Source: Fictibacillus phosphorivorans
GTDB lineage: Bacteria; Bacillota; Bacilli; Bacillales; Fictibacillaceae
Direction: 5' to 3'
DNA length: 64,000 nt
Assembly (NCBI RefSeq): GCF_001629705.1
Contig: NZ_CP015378.1
Span: forward strand, 930,001-994,000
The translations under genes were made by a program, and so were the position numbers. Below, in pieces: positions 8,065 through 16,101 of this stretch. Position 1 is the first letter of the stretch. Each line of letters opens with the position of its first letter. Under the pieces are notes generated by a model. The model saw only the letters and a list, made by a program, of their open reading frames with translations. It ran no database searches and had not been told where the DNA came from.

Positions 8065-9738
8065 ATGAACGATCAGAAAATAAATGCACTAAAACAAGAG
8101 TTTGAGAATCTTGTAAGCGTAACCATTACTTCATTAAATGATCTTATGAATTTTTTAAATCAGCAAAAATCCATCTACGAAAAAGTAGAAGAAGAGATGC
8201 TTCGCCATTATATTGCCTTTCAATGTCAAAGTAATGATGAAGAGATTAAGAAGCAATTTGAATTTGATCAGCAACACATCAAGCCATTGTTTAAAAAGTA
8301 CCAATCAATCCTGGATGAGAAAGTGTTAGAGTCACCATTTATGGCTGAACTGCCAGAAGATGAATTTGGAGAATATAAGAAGAAACTAAGAACACAATTT
8401 GCTCTATTTCAAGAAGCAAACTTGGAAATCGAAAAACAAGAGGATGCACTAACGAATCAATACTTTGAGATCACAGGAGGTCTATCTTCAAATTGGGAAG
8501 GTCAAGAAGTAACGATTAGTGAACTCTTTATTCATATTAGAGATTCAAAGCGTGATATAAGAGAAAAAGCGATGAAAGCTTTGTATGAACCTATATTAAA
8601 AGAAGAAGAGAAACTTCAAAGTATTCTTGATGAGTTGATTCAACTACGAGTGAAGAAAGCGGAGAACGCGGGCTTGAAGAGTTTTAATGATTATATGTTT
8701 AAGAAATATAATAGATTTGACTACACGCCAGAGGATTGTACAGAACTCGCTGAATCCATACGTGAGCATGTTCTTCCGATTACGATACAACTTCAAAAAG
8801 AGCACAAAGCTGAAATAGGTGTAGATGTATATAAACCATGGGATGTTCAGGCAGAAGCAATCGGTCGAAAACCATTACAACCTGTAAGTTCAGATGTAGA
8901 GTTGATCAACAAGTCAGCGAAAGTTTTGAGCGAACTTGATGTTACGTTCGGCTCTCTTGTTCATGAGATGAATGAGAAGAAGCTTTTTGATCTTACGAGC
9001 AGAAAAGGAAAAGCACAAGGTGGATTCTGTGAATCTTTACCTGAAACAGGGCTTCCGTTTATCTTTATGAACATGTCCAACACGGATAGTGATTTAGTTG
9101 TTTTTATGCATGAGATGGGGCATGCGATTCACGATCTATTAAAGAGCGATTTAGAATTATATGCTTATAAACAAATCCCAATGGAGTCTGCCGAGCTAGC
9201 TAGTATGAGTATGGAGCTATTCACGATGGACCGCTGGGACGAGTTTTACAAAACAGAAGAGGAGCTTAACCGAGCGAAGAAAGATCAGCTCAGAGGGGCA
9301 TTGATGAGTCTTCCGTATATTATGGTCATCGATCAGTTTCAGCACTGGTTGTATCAACAGCCAAATCACACCTGGGAAGAACGTACAAAGAAGTTTGGAG
9401 AATTGAAAGATCGCTATGATGCTTCAATAGTAGATTGGAATGGGTACGAAGAATGGAAAGTAAAAGGATGGTTCTATACCCTTCATATATATGAAGTTCC
9501 TTTCTATTATGTGGAGTATGCAATTTCTCAACTTGGTGCTATTCAATTGTACAAAAATTACAAAGAAGATCCAGAGGGAACCATCAACAAATATAAAGAA
9601 GCACTGAAACTTGGAAGCTCTAAGTCGCTTCCAGAAGTTTATAAAACTGCAGGCATCGAATTGGATTTTTCATCTAATAAAATTGCAGAACTTATGGAGT
9701 TTGTTGCAAAAGAATTAGATCTGCTATCCGTCAGTTAA
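8065..9738 (+). CDS. M3 family oligoendopeptidase (PepF/thimet-like)
   Basis: Zinc metallopeptidase with HEMGH at residues 349-353 (His349, Glu350, His353) and the downstream Glu ligand expected in the ESAELASMSMEL segment. The helical oligoendopeptidase F N-domain precedes it. Cytoplasmic; members trim short peptides. Start moved to the ATG at 8065, because CGGGAGGA lies 7 bases before it, giving 557 residues; a GTG at 8032 has no such site. Monocistronic by spacing. Confidence 0.85.
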   Translation: MNDQKINALKQEFENLVSVTITSLNDLMNFLNQQKSIYEKVEEEMLRHYIAFQCQSNDEEIKKQFEFDQQHIKPLFKKYQSILDEKVLESPFMAELPEDEFGEYKKKLRTQFALFQEANLEIEKQEDALTNQYFEITGGLSSNWEGQEVTISELFIHIRDSKRDIREKAMKALYEPILKEEEKLQSILDELIQLRVKKAENAGLKSFNDYMFKKYNRFDYTPEDCTELAESIREHVLPITIQLQKEHKAEIGVDVYKPWDVQAEAIGRKPLQPVSSDVELINKSAKVLSELDVTFGSLVHEMNEKKLFDLTSRKGKAQGGFCESLPETGLPFIFMNMSNTDSDLVVFMHEMGHAIHDLLKSDLELYAYKQIPMESAELASMSMELFTMDRWDEFYKTEEELNRAKKDQLRGALMSLPYIMVIDQFQHWLYQQPNHTWEERTKKFGELKDRYDASIVDWNGYEEWKVKGWFYTLHIYEVPFYYVEYAISQLGAIQLYKNYKEDPEGTINKYKEALKLGSSKSLPEVYKTAGIELDFSSNKIAELMEFVAKELDLLSVS

Positions 9739-10109
9739 ATAAGAAAGCAAATAATTAAAGAATTTAAATAATTTAAAGGGATTAAGCTTTATTAATAGAA
9801 ATAATAGAATAAGGCGCACTTTATATATAAACCGTGGATTATATGATTAACCAATAAAGAGGTGTCCATAAATTCTTGTCATAACCGGTTGGTGAGAGTA
9901 GATAATTGAACTGCTGACATACCAATTCCGATATTGAGCCGGACTCTATTCCCAGTGAACAAAGGAGATTGTATGCTGGATTCTCAATAACGAGAGTAAA
10001 ATATGCATGTTTTAACAACGATTTAGGATTCATTTTCCTAAGTAGGGGAAAATAAAGTTAAATGGCATATTGTTATGAGCATTTAATCGGAATACGAGGG
10101 GTGAGAGGT
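9739..10109. other. Gene-poor stretch
   Basis: About 370 bases. The first 100 are very AT-rich (ATTAATAG-type) with no clear terminator. A 64-codon frame on the minus strand (10033-9839) has a weak ribosome binding site and no recognisable similarity. I see no RNA gene or repeat here. Confidence 0.5.
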
Positions 10110-10295
10110 ATGAGAAAACCCGATGACGAAAAATTATGGGACACAGGCACATCAGATTTCGAAGAAGGAGATAAGATCACCTTTCACAATACCGAGCAAG
10201 GTGTTGAGAAAACCTATACGGTGAAATGTGTGAAAGAGAATGGTGATGTAGAGCTTGTCTATTCTGTAAAAAAACCAAGACCACCAATGCAATAG
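10110..10295 (+). CDS. Small protein of unknown function
   Basis: 61 residues starting MRKPDDEKLWD. The region DKITFHNTEQGVEKTYTVKCVKENGDVELVY reads like a small beta-barrel (SH3-like) strand pattern. The ATG at 10110 has GTGAGAGG just upstream; an in-frame ATG at 10062 lacks a site. A good terminator follows, which supports a real gene. Function unknown. Confidence 0.6.
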   Translation: MRKPDDEKLWDTGTSDFEEGDKITFHNTEQGVEKTYTVKCVKENGDVELVYSVKKPRPPMQ

Positions 10296-10315
10296 CATAA
10301 ACTATAAATAATGAG

Positions 10316-10350
10316 AACAGTTCACACATTTTCGTGAACTGTTTTTATTT
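10316..10350 (+). terminator. Intrinsic terminator
   Basis: AACAGTTCAC / GTGAACTGTT perfect stem with an 8-base loop and TTTTATTTTTT. Confidence 0.85.
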
Positions 10351-10476
10351 TTTAAAACATGTGGTAGCAATGAATAATTGGTTAATAGTAATAGGAATGA
10401 TAAATTATGGGTGTTTACGATTTAGATATTAAGGTAAAAGAGGATTGAACATTATTTTTTAGAGAGGAAGTATATT

Positions 10477-11229
10477 ATGACTCAAAAGCCACTAATTGGT
10501 TTAACAAGCACGATTATGTCAATCAATACGATTGAAACTCAAAATGAAAACGTTGATACGATCGTTGTTTATAATAAATTTGCTGAAACGGTTAGAGACG
10601 CAGGAGGTGTACCCGTTGTCATTCCAATGGGAAAACCCGAAGAAGCTGAGTTTTACGCAAAAATGTGTGATGGACTGATTTTTACAGGTGGGGAGGATAT
10701 CAGCTCTATCACTTACAACGAAGAACCTCATCCTAAGGCAAAAAAAGTTAACAAGCATCGTGATGATTTTGAGATTGAACTCGTGAAAAAAGCACGTGAG
10801 AATGAAAAAGCCATTCTTGCAATGTGTAGAGGCTATCATTTATTAAATGTTAGTTATGGTGGAACAATAATCCAAGACGTGGAGAGTGAGTTTTCAGACA
10901 GTATCAATCACTTTCAATCATCTGCATCGCGAACAGAACCTTCTCACACCGTAAACATTGAAGAAGATAGTAAACTGTATAAAATAGTTGGGGAAAAAGA
11001 GGTTGCCGTTAATAGCTTTCACCATCAAGCAATTGGTAAAGTCGGCAAAGGACTCCGAGTGGCAGCAAGAGCATCTGACGGTATAATTGAGGCATTAGAA
11101 CTAGAAGATCAAAATAAAACATTCTTGCTTGGTACACAGTGGCATCCAGAAGAATTGAGACATGAAAATGAGAATATGATGGCGATCATTACTACATTTA
11201 TTAACGAAGCGAAGAAAATTAAGGAATAG
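10477..11229 (+). CDS. Gamma-glutamyl-gamma-aminobutyrate hydrolase family (class I glutamine amidotransferase-like, PuuD type)
   Basis: Class I amidotransferase fold with the nucleophile Cys117 in MCRGYHLLN and the catalytic His223 and Glu225 in QWHPE. VIPMG, FTGGEDI and NSFHHQAI match the PuuD/YvdE group, which hydrolyses gamma-glutamyl amides such as gamma-glutamyl-GABA in putrescine breakdown. No putrescine genes lie nearby, so the substrate is uncertain. GAGAGGAAG precedes the ATG. Monocistronic, ending in a strong terminator. Confidence 0.8.
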   Translation: MTQKPLIGLTSTIMSINTIETQNENVDTIVVYNKFAETVRDAGGVPVVIPMGKPEEAEFYAKMCDGLIFTGGEDISSITYNEEPHPKAKKVNKHRDDFEIELVKKARENEKAILAMCRGYHLLNVSYGGTIIQDVESEFSDSINHFQSSASRTEPSHTVNIEEDSKLYKIVGEKEVAVNSFHHQAIGKVGKGLRVAARASDGIIEALELEDQNKTFLLGTQWHPEELRHENENMMAIITTFINEAKKIKE

Positions 11230-11234
11230 AGATC

Positions 11235-11265
11235 GAAACCTCCATAACAGGAGGTTTCTTTATTT
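11235..11265 (+). terminator. Intrinsic terminator
   Basis: GAAACCTCC / GGAGGTTTC stem with a 6-base loop, then TTTATTTA. Confidence 0.8.
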
Positions 11266-11351
11266 ATAAAGAGAGGGAAAGTGTATATAAGGAAACTTTT
11301 CTCGTGATATTCACGTAGTATAGAATAGAAATTACTTGAGGAGGCTGTCTC

Positions 11352-11684
11352 ATGAATATATCGAGACTTTTGAAAATCATAACAGGCGGTATTGAAGCGT
11401 TCCTTGGCATCCCTTTCTTAGGAGGAGCGATCATTCTTGCTTCAGCATGGGGACCACTTCAATTCATGTTTGTTTTTCACTTAATTACGCTCATCATTTG
11501 TATCGTTCAAAAAGAGAGATTTACAGGTAGTGTATTAGGTCTTATTACTTCTATCGTGGGCTATGTTCCTGTAATCGGAATGATCATGCACATCGTGACT
11601 GCTCTTGTCTTATTCTTTGACGCTGCAAGAGGAAGCAGAAAGCGAAAGAACGAGCATGTCATTGATGTAAGAAAAGGATACTAA
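11352..11684 (+). CDS. Small multi-pass membrane protein
   Basis: 110 residues with three or four hydrophobic segments: about 15-32 (GIEAFLGIPFLGGAIILA), 37-50, 58-75 and 77-92. The basic C-terminus (RGSRKRKNEH) is probably cytoplasmic. GAGGAGG precedes the ATG. No family recognised. Confidence 0.65.
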   Translation: MNISRLLKIITGGIEAFLGIPFLGGAIILASAWGPLQFMFVFHLITLIICIVQKERFTGSVLGLITSIVGYVPVIGMIMHIVTALVLFFDAARGSRKRKNEHVIDVRKGY

Positions 11685-11707
11685 GGACTTATCTTTCATA
11701 CTCCAGA

Positions 11708-11744
11708 AGCTTTCAGCCAAAACGGTGGTTGAAAGCTTTTTTTG
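11708..11744 (+). terminator. Intrinsic terminator
   Basis: AGCTTTCAGCC / GGTTGAAAGCT stem followed by seven T. Confidence 0.85.
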
Positions 11745-11794
11745 TTGAAGAAAAATGTTACATTTATTGGAGAAAGAAAATATTATGAGAGGGG

Positions 11795-12067
11795 ATGAAA
11801 AAGAGATTGGAAATCTTATACGTTCTTTTAATACAGATTGCTATCGCTTATTATTTGTTTGTTCAAGCACCGCTATATAATAAAGATCGGTGGCTGTGGG
11901 CCATACTAGGCTTTGTTTTTACTCTTTTCACGTTAAGTATTTTTCTAATTCTAACAAAAAGAAAAGCATTAGGTTGGATCCTATTAATAGTAATTATTCT
12001 TTCTTCAATAGCGGGAATTTTGTTTTTAAGTTTACTGGTCTGGGCTGTCTTTTTTTCAAAAGGGTAA
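11795..12067 (+). CDS. Small membrane protein, unknown function
   Basis: 90 residues, three predicted membrane spans (about 8-24, 35-54 and 61-86) separated by short charged turns. AGAGGGG sits directly before the ATG. The stop overlaps a possible ATG of the next frame (TAATG at 12065), suggesting coupled translation with the GGCT-like gene. Confidence 0.6.
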   Translation: MKKRLEILYVLLIQIAIAYYLFVQAPLYNKDRWLWAILGFVFTLFTLSIFLILTKRKALGWILLIVIILSSIAGILFLSLLVWAVFFSKG

Positions 12068-12093
12068 TGCTTAATGAAAATGATGGTGATTAT

Positions 12094-12483
12094 ATGAAAA
12101 AACATCTTGTGTTTGTTTACGGGACACTTCAAAAAGATGGAAGTAATGACCACTTCTTAGAGCATGCAACATACATAGAACAAAGGTGCTACGTCGAGGG
12201 ACAACTATACGATACAGGTTGGGGTTACCCCGCATTAGTTCTGGACAAAGAGAGTTGGGTAATTGGAGAGTTATATGAAATATCAACGAGTGAACTAGAA
12301 CAATTAGATGAACTTGAAGATTTTGTAGAGAACAGAGCAGATAACTTATATGACCGTATCTCTGTTACGGTTCATACTACAAATAGTAAAGTAGAAGCTT
12401 TCGTGTATATGATGAGAATTAAAAAAAGTCACTTTGTATCAATCCTTGAGAATGATTGGATCAAATATATACATAATCATTAA
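12094..12483 (+). CDS. Gamma-glutamylcyclotransferase-like (AIG2/GGCT) protein
   Basis: Begins MKKHLVFVYGTLQKDGSN, carrying the VYGTL substrate-binding loop of the GGCT fold, followed by GWGYPALV, GELYEI and LDELEDF, where the family places its catalytic Glu. 129 residues is usual. Members cyclise gamma-glutamyl groups, but many bacterial ones are uncharacterised. The start at 12094 puts VYGTL at the usual distance; an ATG at 12067 overlapping the previous stop would add nine residues. Confidence 0.75.
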   Translation: MKKHLVFVYGTLQKDGSNDHFLEHATYIEQRCYVEGQLYDTGWGYPALVLDKESWVIGELYEISTSELEQLDELEDFVENRADNLYDRISVTVHTTNSKVEAFVYMMRIKKSHFVSILENDWIKYIHNH

Positions 12484-12489
12484 ACAAAA

Positions 12490-12525
12490 AAAGAGGTCAC
12501 CATCAACAGGTAGACCTCTTTCATT
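12490..12525. terminator. Bidirectional terminator
   Basis: AAAGAGGTC / GACCTCTTT stem between convergent genes, with A-rich and T-rich flanks for both directions. Confidence 0.8.
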
Positions 12526-12545
12526 ATAGTAAGGAGAAATCTTCT

Positions 12546-12773
12546 CTATTTAGCAATCAAGTTGTTAATACAATGAACAGCTGAGTCGACGTTATCAAAC
12601 CGTTGAAGGGAGTTTGTTTCAATCTGGATTACTTCGAACGTTTGATCGTTCTTTAAATATTTAACAGAAAAAACAGCTGTATTGTTCTCACTAAAGGTGT
12701 GTGTAATATCAGATTCGATATACTGTTTGTTCTGCAAGTTCATGAGTATGTTTTTTACTTCTTGTTGGTTCAT
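12546..12773 (-). CDS. YkuJ-like (DUF1797) small protein
   Basis: 75 residues. The pattern VFSVKYLKNDQTFEV followed by RFDNVDSAVHCINNLI resembles my recollection of B. subtilis YkuJ (SVKYF..NQTFEL, then FDNID), a small alpha/beta protein of unknown role. GGGGA upstream of the start supports translation. The family assignment is from memory of the sequence pattern and should be treated as likely, not certain. Confidence 0.6.
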   Translation of the reverse strand: MNQQEVKNILMNLQNKQYIESDITHTFSENNTAVFSVKYLKNDQTFEVIQIETNSLQRFDNVDSAVHCINNLIAK

Positions 12774-12907
12774 GATACATCGTCCCCTTTCTATTATGGG
12801 GGAACTTGTTAGGAACCCAAATAATAAAATTATTTTCCTTCCTTAACATTTATGCTAACATAAGTAATTTTGTAAGTACAGATAACGGAAGACCTGTTCT
12901 TCTAAAA

Positions 12908-13354
12908 TCATCCATTTTTTATCGTCAAAATCGCTTCTACTTCGACATTACCCTTCAATGCTCGTGAAATCATACACGAATGCTCGGCTTTTGTGGCGAG
13001 TTTTTGAAGAAGTGTCGAAATGTCTTTTGACGGGTCATGTTTAATCGTGACGACCGGTCGATGAATAATCTTTTGATAGATAATGACTCCGTTCGTAACA
13101 TCAACATATCCTTCTGATGTCATCTTCAAATCTATCTTCTCTATTTTACTGCGTTCCATCATGGCAGCGAGAGTGATGATATAGCAAGTTGCTGCTGCCC
13201 CTAGTAACATCTCATCGGGATTTGTGCCAATTCCAGGGCCATCCATCTCAGGGGGGATGGAAATCTTTGTTTGCAAATTCTGTGTTTCAATCGTTCCACT
13301 ATCATTTCTTCCACCTGGCCAATGCGCATTTAGATTAAATACATGTTGTGCCAC
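12908..13354 (-). CDS. OsmC-family peroxiredoxin-like protein
   Basis: OsmC/Ohr fold with the two redox cysteines at 57 (AAATCYIITL) and 127 (EHSCMIS), as in organic hydroperoxide reductases. The HWPGGRNDSGTI start points to the SACOL1771-type subgroup. Thiol-dependent peroxidase activity is known for the superfamily; the substrate here is unknown. GTG start with GAGGTGA upstream. Stands alone. Confidence 0.85.
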   Translation of the reverse strand: MAQHVFNLNAHWPGGRNDSGTIETQNLQTKISIPPEMDGPGIGTNPDEMLLGAAATCYIITLAAMMERSKIEKIDLKMTSEGYVDVTNGVIIYQKIIHRPVVTIKHDPSKDISTLLQKLATKAEHSCMISRALKGNVEVEAILTIKNG

Positions 13355-13524
13355 TATAAATCACCTCGACTTATTTCTTCTTTAAGTGTAAATCAACTCA
13401 CCCTTTTCGTCACATTTTCTGTTTATTGTGTACAAAATGTAAAAAAATTTGTTTTTTGGTGATCCAAAACCGAGTTACCTTCGTTAGCTATTTGAAAACA
13501 CTTACAGAAGGAGGTGATAACCAG

Positions 13525-14556
13525 GTGAAACGATTTGTACAATTGGTAGTATTCGCAGCTGGGATGAGTATTCCCGCGATCGTATCGGCGGATAGCGGAG
13601 GGATTCTTTCTCCGGTAACTAGTCTTACAAAAGAAACGACTGAAATTGTTGAAAGTGTTCCAGACAAAGTGAACATTTCTACTAAAGATCATTCTGTTTC
13701 TGACGAGGTTGTTAAACCAACTTTAAAAACCGTTACAACTATTGTGAAAGACACAACTCGTGCTGTCGACAGGGTGGATCAAACGGTTAACAAAGTTACC
13801 GAGACCGTAAAACCAGTAAATGAAGCGGTCAAAACGGTAACGAATACTGTAGACACGGTGAAAGAAATCGTGCCAACTGAAACGCTTAAACAATCTAAAC
13901 CGATCGTGGATGTGGAGCTCTCTGAAAAACCATCAATAAAAGTTGATGTTGTAGATCAGGAGGTGAACGTTACAGTCCCTGTTACAACGGAAAAACCTCA
14001 AGTAGAGGTGAAGATTCCAGTTGTTTCAGAGATTGTTACTACTAAGCCGGAAGTTGAGGAAGTGGTCGAAGCAAAACCAGAACCAGCTCCTATCTCAAAA
14101 CCAGTCACAGAACCTGTTGTAAAGAACAAACCGATAATTTCTGACAAAGTAAATGAGACAAATGATGTGAATTTACAAAAATCAGAAGCTGTTATGAAAA
14201 AAGAAATGATTAATATGGAAATAGAGAATCCCGTTAATACGGGTACGAGTGGAGATGTACTAAAAAAGAGCAGAGATCAAAAAGAATCTGAGTTGCCTAT
14301 CAGGCATAAAACGAGTCCGGATTATCCGATAACTCAAATGCTAACACCATCATCACAAGGTGGACAAACTCCAACTAATTCGTCTAATGGTCCTATGACT
14401 TCTTCAAGCACAATTACATTTTTGGCCATTTTAGATGGTGGTCAAAGTGATACTCAGCTTGAAACAGGAGTTCGACTAGACGGGGGAGTTCGACACTATT
14501 ATGATCAATGGCTAAATGCTCCACCTGGGCAACCACCACAATCTTTCTTCTTCTAA
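13525..14556 (+). CDS. Secreted repeat protein (helical N-region, P/V/E-rich middle, conserved-looking tail)
   Basis: Signal peptide residues 1-22 (VKRFVQLVVFAAGMSIPAIVSA). Residues about 30-130 have V/T heptad-like periodicity (TVNKVTETVKPVNEAVKTVT), suggesting coiled coil. Residues about 130-240 are Pro/Val/Glu-rich with alternating V-x-V stretches. The tail STITFLAILDGGQ ... YYDQWLNAPPGQPPQSFFF is quite different and may be an assembly or anchoring motif. The GTG start follows a near-perfect AAGGAGGTGA. The next gene is 50 bases downstream and also encodes a secreted repeat protein, so they probably act together. Family not recognised. Confidence 0.65.
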   Translation: MKRFVQLVVFAAGMSIPAIVSADSGGILSPVTSLTKETTEIVESVPDKVNISTKDHSVSDEVVKPTLKTVTTIVKDTTRAVDRVDQTVNKVTETVKPVNEAVKTVTNTVDTVKEIVPTETLKQSKPIVDVELSEKPSIKVDVVDQEVNVTVPVTTEKPQVEVKIPVVSEIVTTKPEVEEVVEAKPEPAPISKPVTEPVVKNKPIISDKVNETNDVNLQKSEAVMKKEMINMEIENPVNTGTSGDVLKKSRDQKESELPIRHKTSPDYPITQMLTPSSQGGQTPTNSSNGPMTSSSTITFLAILDGGQSDTQLETGVRLDGGVRHYYDQWLNAPPGQPPQSFFF

Positions 14557-14606
14557 ATTATATTTGGTAAAACAAAAATTTAAGAAGAAGAAGGAGAGAA
14601 AATAAA

Positions 14607-15866
14607 ATGAAAAAATCAAACTTTATTAGAACATTTGCGATTACAGGTGCTGCGGCGGCAGGTTTATTCTTTGGAGGGAGCGAAACATTTGCAGATGAAG
14701 GTTCATCGAGTCTTAAAATCGGAACAGGCCTGATCAGTAACATTCAGCTTTCTGATAAAGATGATGAGTCTAATCTTAACTTAGATCTAGGTGCTGTTAC
14801 AGGTATCGAACTAGAGAATTCAGATGATGATTCGGACAACAATAGCGTAAAAACAAACGTTGGTGCAAATGTAAATGCTGAAGCTTCCGGTGAAGAAGAT
14901 GGAAAAGCTCAAGTAGCTACTGATGTAAATGCTGGAGTTGAAGCTGAGTCAAAAACTGAAGAACGTAGCGACGTTGCTAAAGCAAATGCGGCAGTTGGTA
15001 CTGATGCTACAGTAAAGAGTTCTTCTGCTGATGATGAAAGCAAAGCGTCTGTAAACGCAGATACAAAAGTTGGGGTTGAAGTTCGTTCTAATGAAGAAGA
15101 TAACAAAGATTCTAGTTCTCTAAATGCGGGTGCAGATGTTCAAGCAGCTGTCGAAACTCAAGATGAAAGAGAATCAAATACTACAGTTGATGCAAGCGCA
15201 GGTTTAACTGCAGGAGTAGAAGCAACTGAGGAAGACGAGAAGTCAAGTGCAAACGTAAATCTAGGTACAGATGTAATGGCGAACGTAACTTCTGAAGACG
15301 AAGAGAATAACTCTTCTGTAATGGCTGATGCTGGTCTATGGGCTGGAGTAGAAGCAACTGAGGAAGACGAGAAGTCAAGTGCAAACGTAAATCTAGGTAC
15401 AGATGTAATGGCGAATGTAACTTCTGAAGACGAAGAGAATAACTCTTCTGTAATGGCTGATGCTGGTCTATGGGCTGGAGTAGAAGCAACTGAGGAAGAC
15501 GAGAAGTCAAGTGCAAACGTAAATCTAGGTACAGATGTAATGGCGATGGTTATGACTGAAGACGAAGAGGATCGTTCTTCTATTGGAACTATGCTAAACA
15601 CTGATACATCACTTTCACTGTATTCAGATGATGAGCTTGAGAATACTTCTCTTAAGTTAAATACTTCTCTTATTACAGATCTAATGAGTTCATATGATGA
15701 AGAGGGAGATCGTTCTTCTCTATTTTCTTCATTAGATTCTGGCCTTGAACTTGGACTTGAAGGCAATGACGAAGATCGTGAGTTGGATTTAAATCTTTGG
15801 ACAGGCCTAATGCTTGGTGCAATGTATGATGGACAAGATCGTGAAGATTCTATCTTAGAACTTTAA
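14607..15866 (+). CDS. Secreted acidic repeat protein, predicted beta-solenoid-like
   Basis: Signal peptide residues 1-29 (ending ETFA). Nearly the whole mature chain splits into about 17 units of 21-24 residues: an alternating hydrophobic strand such as VNLGTDVMANV, then an acidic loop such as TSEDEENNSS. Units near residues 200-315 are almost identical because of a 132-bp DNA repeat. The shape (strand plus D/E-rich turn) suggests a stacked beta-structure that could bind Ca2+ or build a fibre or matrix; this is inference. There is no cell-wall sorting signal. AAGGAGAG precedes the ATG, and the gene forms an operon with the preceding one. Confidence 0.65.
   Translation: MKKSNFIRTFAITGAAAAGLFFGGSETFADEGSSSLKIGTGLISNIQLSDKDDESNLNLDLGAVTGIELENSDDDSDNNSVKTNVGANVNAEASGEEDGKAQVATDVNAGVEAESKTEERSDVAKANAAVGTDATVKSSSADDESKASVNADTKVGVEVRSNEEDNKDSSSLNAGADVQAAVETQDERESNTTVDASAGLTAGVEATEEDEKSSANVNLGTDVMANVTSEDEENNSSVMADAGLWAGVEATEEDEKSSANVNLGTDVMANVTSEDEENNSSVMADAGLWAGVEATEEDEKSSANVNLGTDVMAMVMTEDEEDRSSIGTMLNTDTSLSLYSDDELENTSLKLNTSLITDLMSSYDEEGDRSSLFSSLDSGLELGLEGNDEDRELDLNLWTGLMLGAMYDGQDREDSILEL
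15213..15545 (+). repeat. 132-bp near-identical coding tandem repeat
   Basis: Units begin at 15213, 15345 and 15477; the third is partial, diverging after about 15540. Copies 1 and 2 differ at very few bases, for example GCGAACGTA versus GCGAATGTA, and a short stretch at the unit ends. Each unit encodes two 22-residue protein repeats, so duplication happened in pairs and recently. Confidence 0.95.
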
Positions 15867-15881
15867 TAGAATAATAATCAA

Positions 15882-15911
15882 AGAGACGGCAGACGTGCTG
15901 TCTCTTTTTCT
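15882..15911 (+). terminator. Terminator of the secreted repeat-protein operon
   Basis: AGAGACGGCA / TGCTGTCTCT stem, 4-base loop, followed by TTTTTCTTT. Confidence 0.85.
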
Positions 15912-16040
15912 TTGGAAAGAAATAAGAATGTGGATAATCTATCAGAAATGTAAACTAACTATTTTTATGGGTTATTATGTAGAAAACACCATAAGTAAAT
16001 GGAGAGAATTAGCGAAGGAAATAAATTGTTGGGGGACAGT

Positions 16041-16079
16041 CCCTCATGTATACTTAAGTTTATTAAGTATACATGAGGG
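16041..16079. repeat. 17-bp perfect inverted repeat upstream of the efflux gene
   Basis: CCCTCATGTATACTTAA, five-base loop GTTTA, then its exact reverse complement. It ends 10 bases before the AGGAGA of the MFS gene and is preceded by GGGGGACAGTCCC. No T-run follows, so it is not a terminator. Confidence 0.9.
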
Positions 16080-16101
16080 TGTTAGATTAGGAGATGGCGC
16101 T

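Noticed and set aside
9839..10033. 64-codon minus-strand frame (MNPKSLLKHAYFTLVIENP...)
   Set aside because: Weak, too-close ribosome binding site, no family recognised, no terminator; could be a decayed remnant but evidence is too thin.
15158..15766. 202-codon antisense frame in the acidic repeat gene
   Set aside because: Shadow of the 132-bp repeat; Ser-rich low complexity with no start signal.
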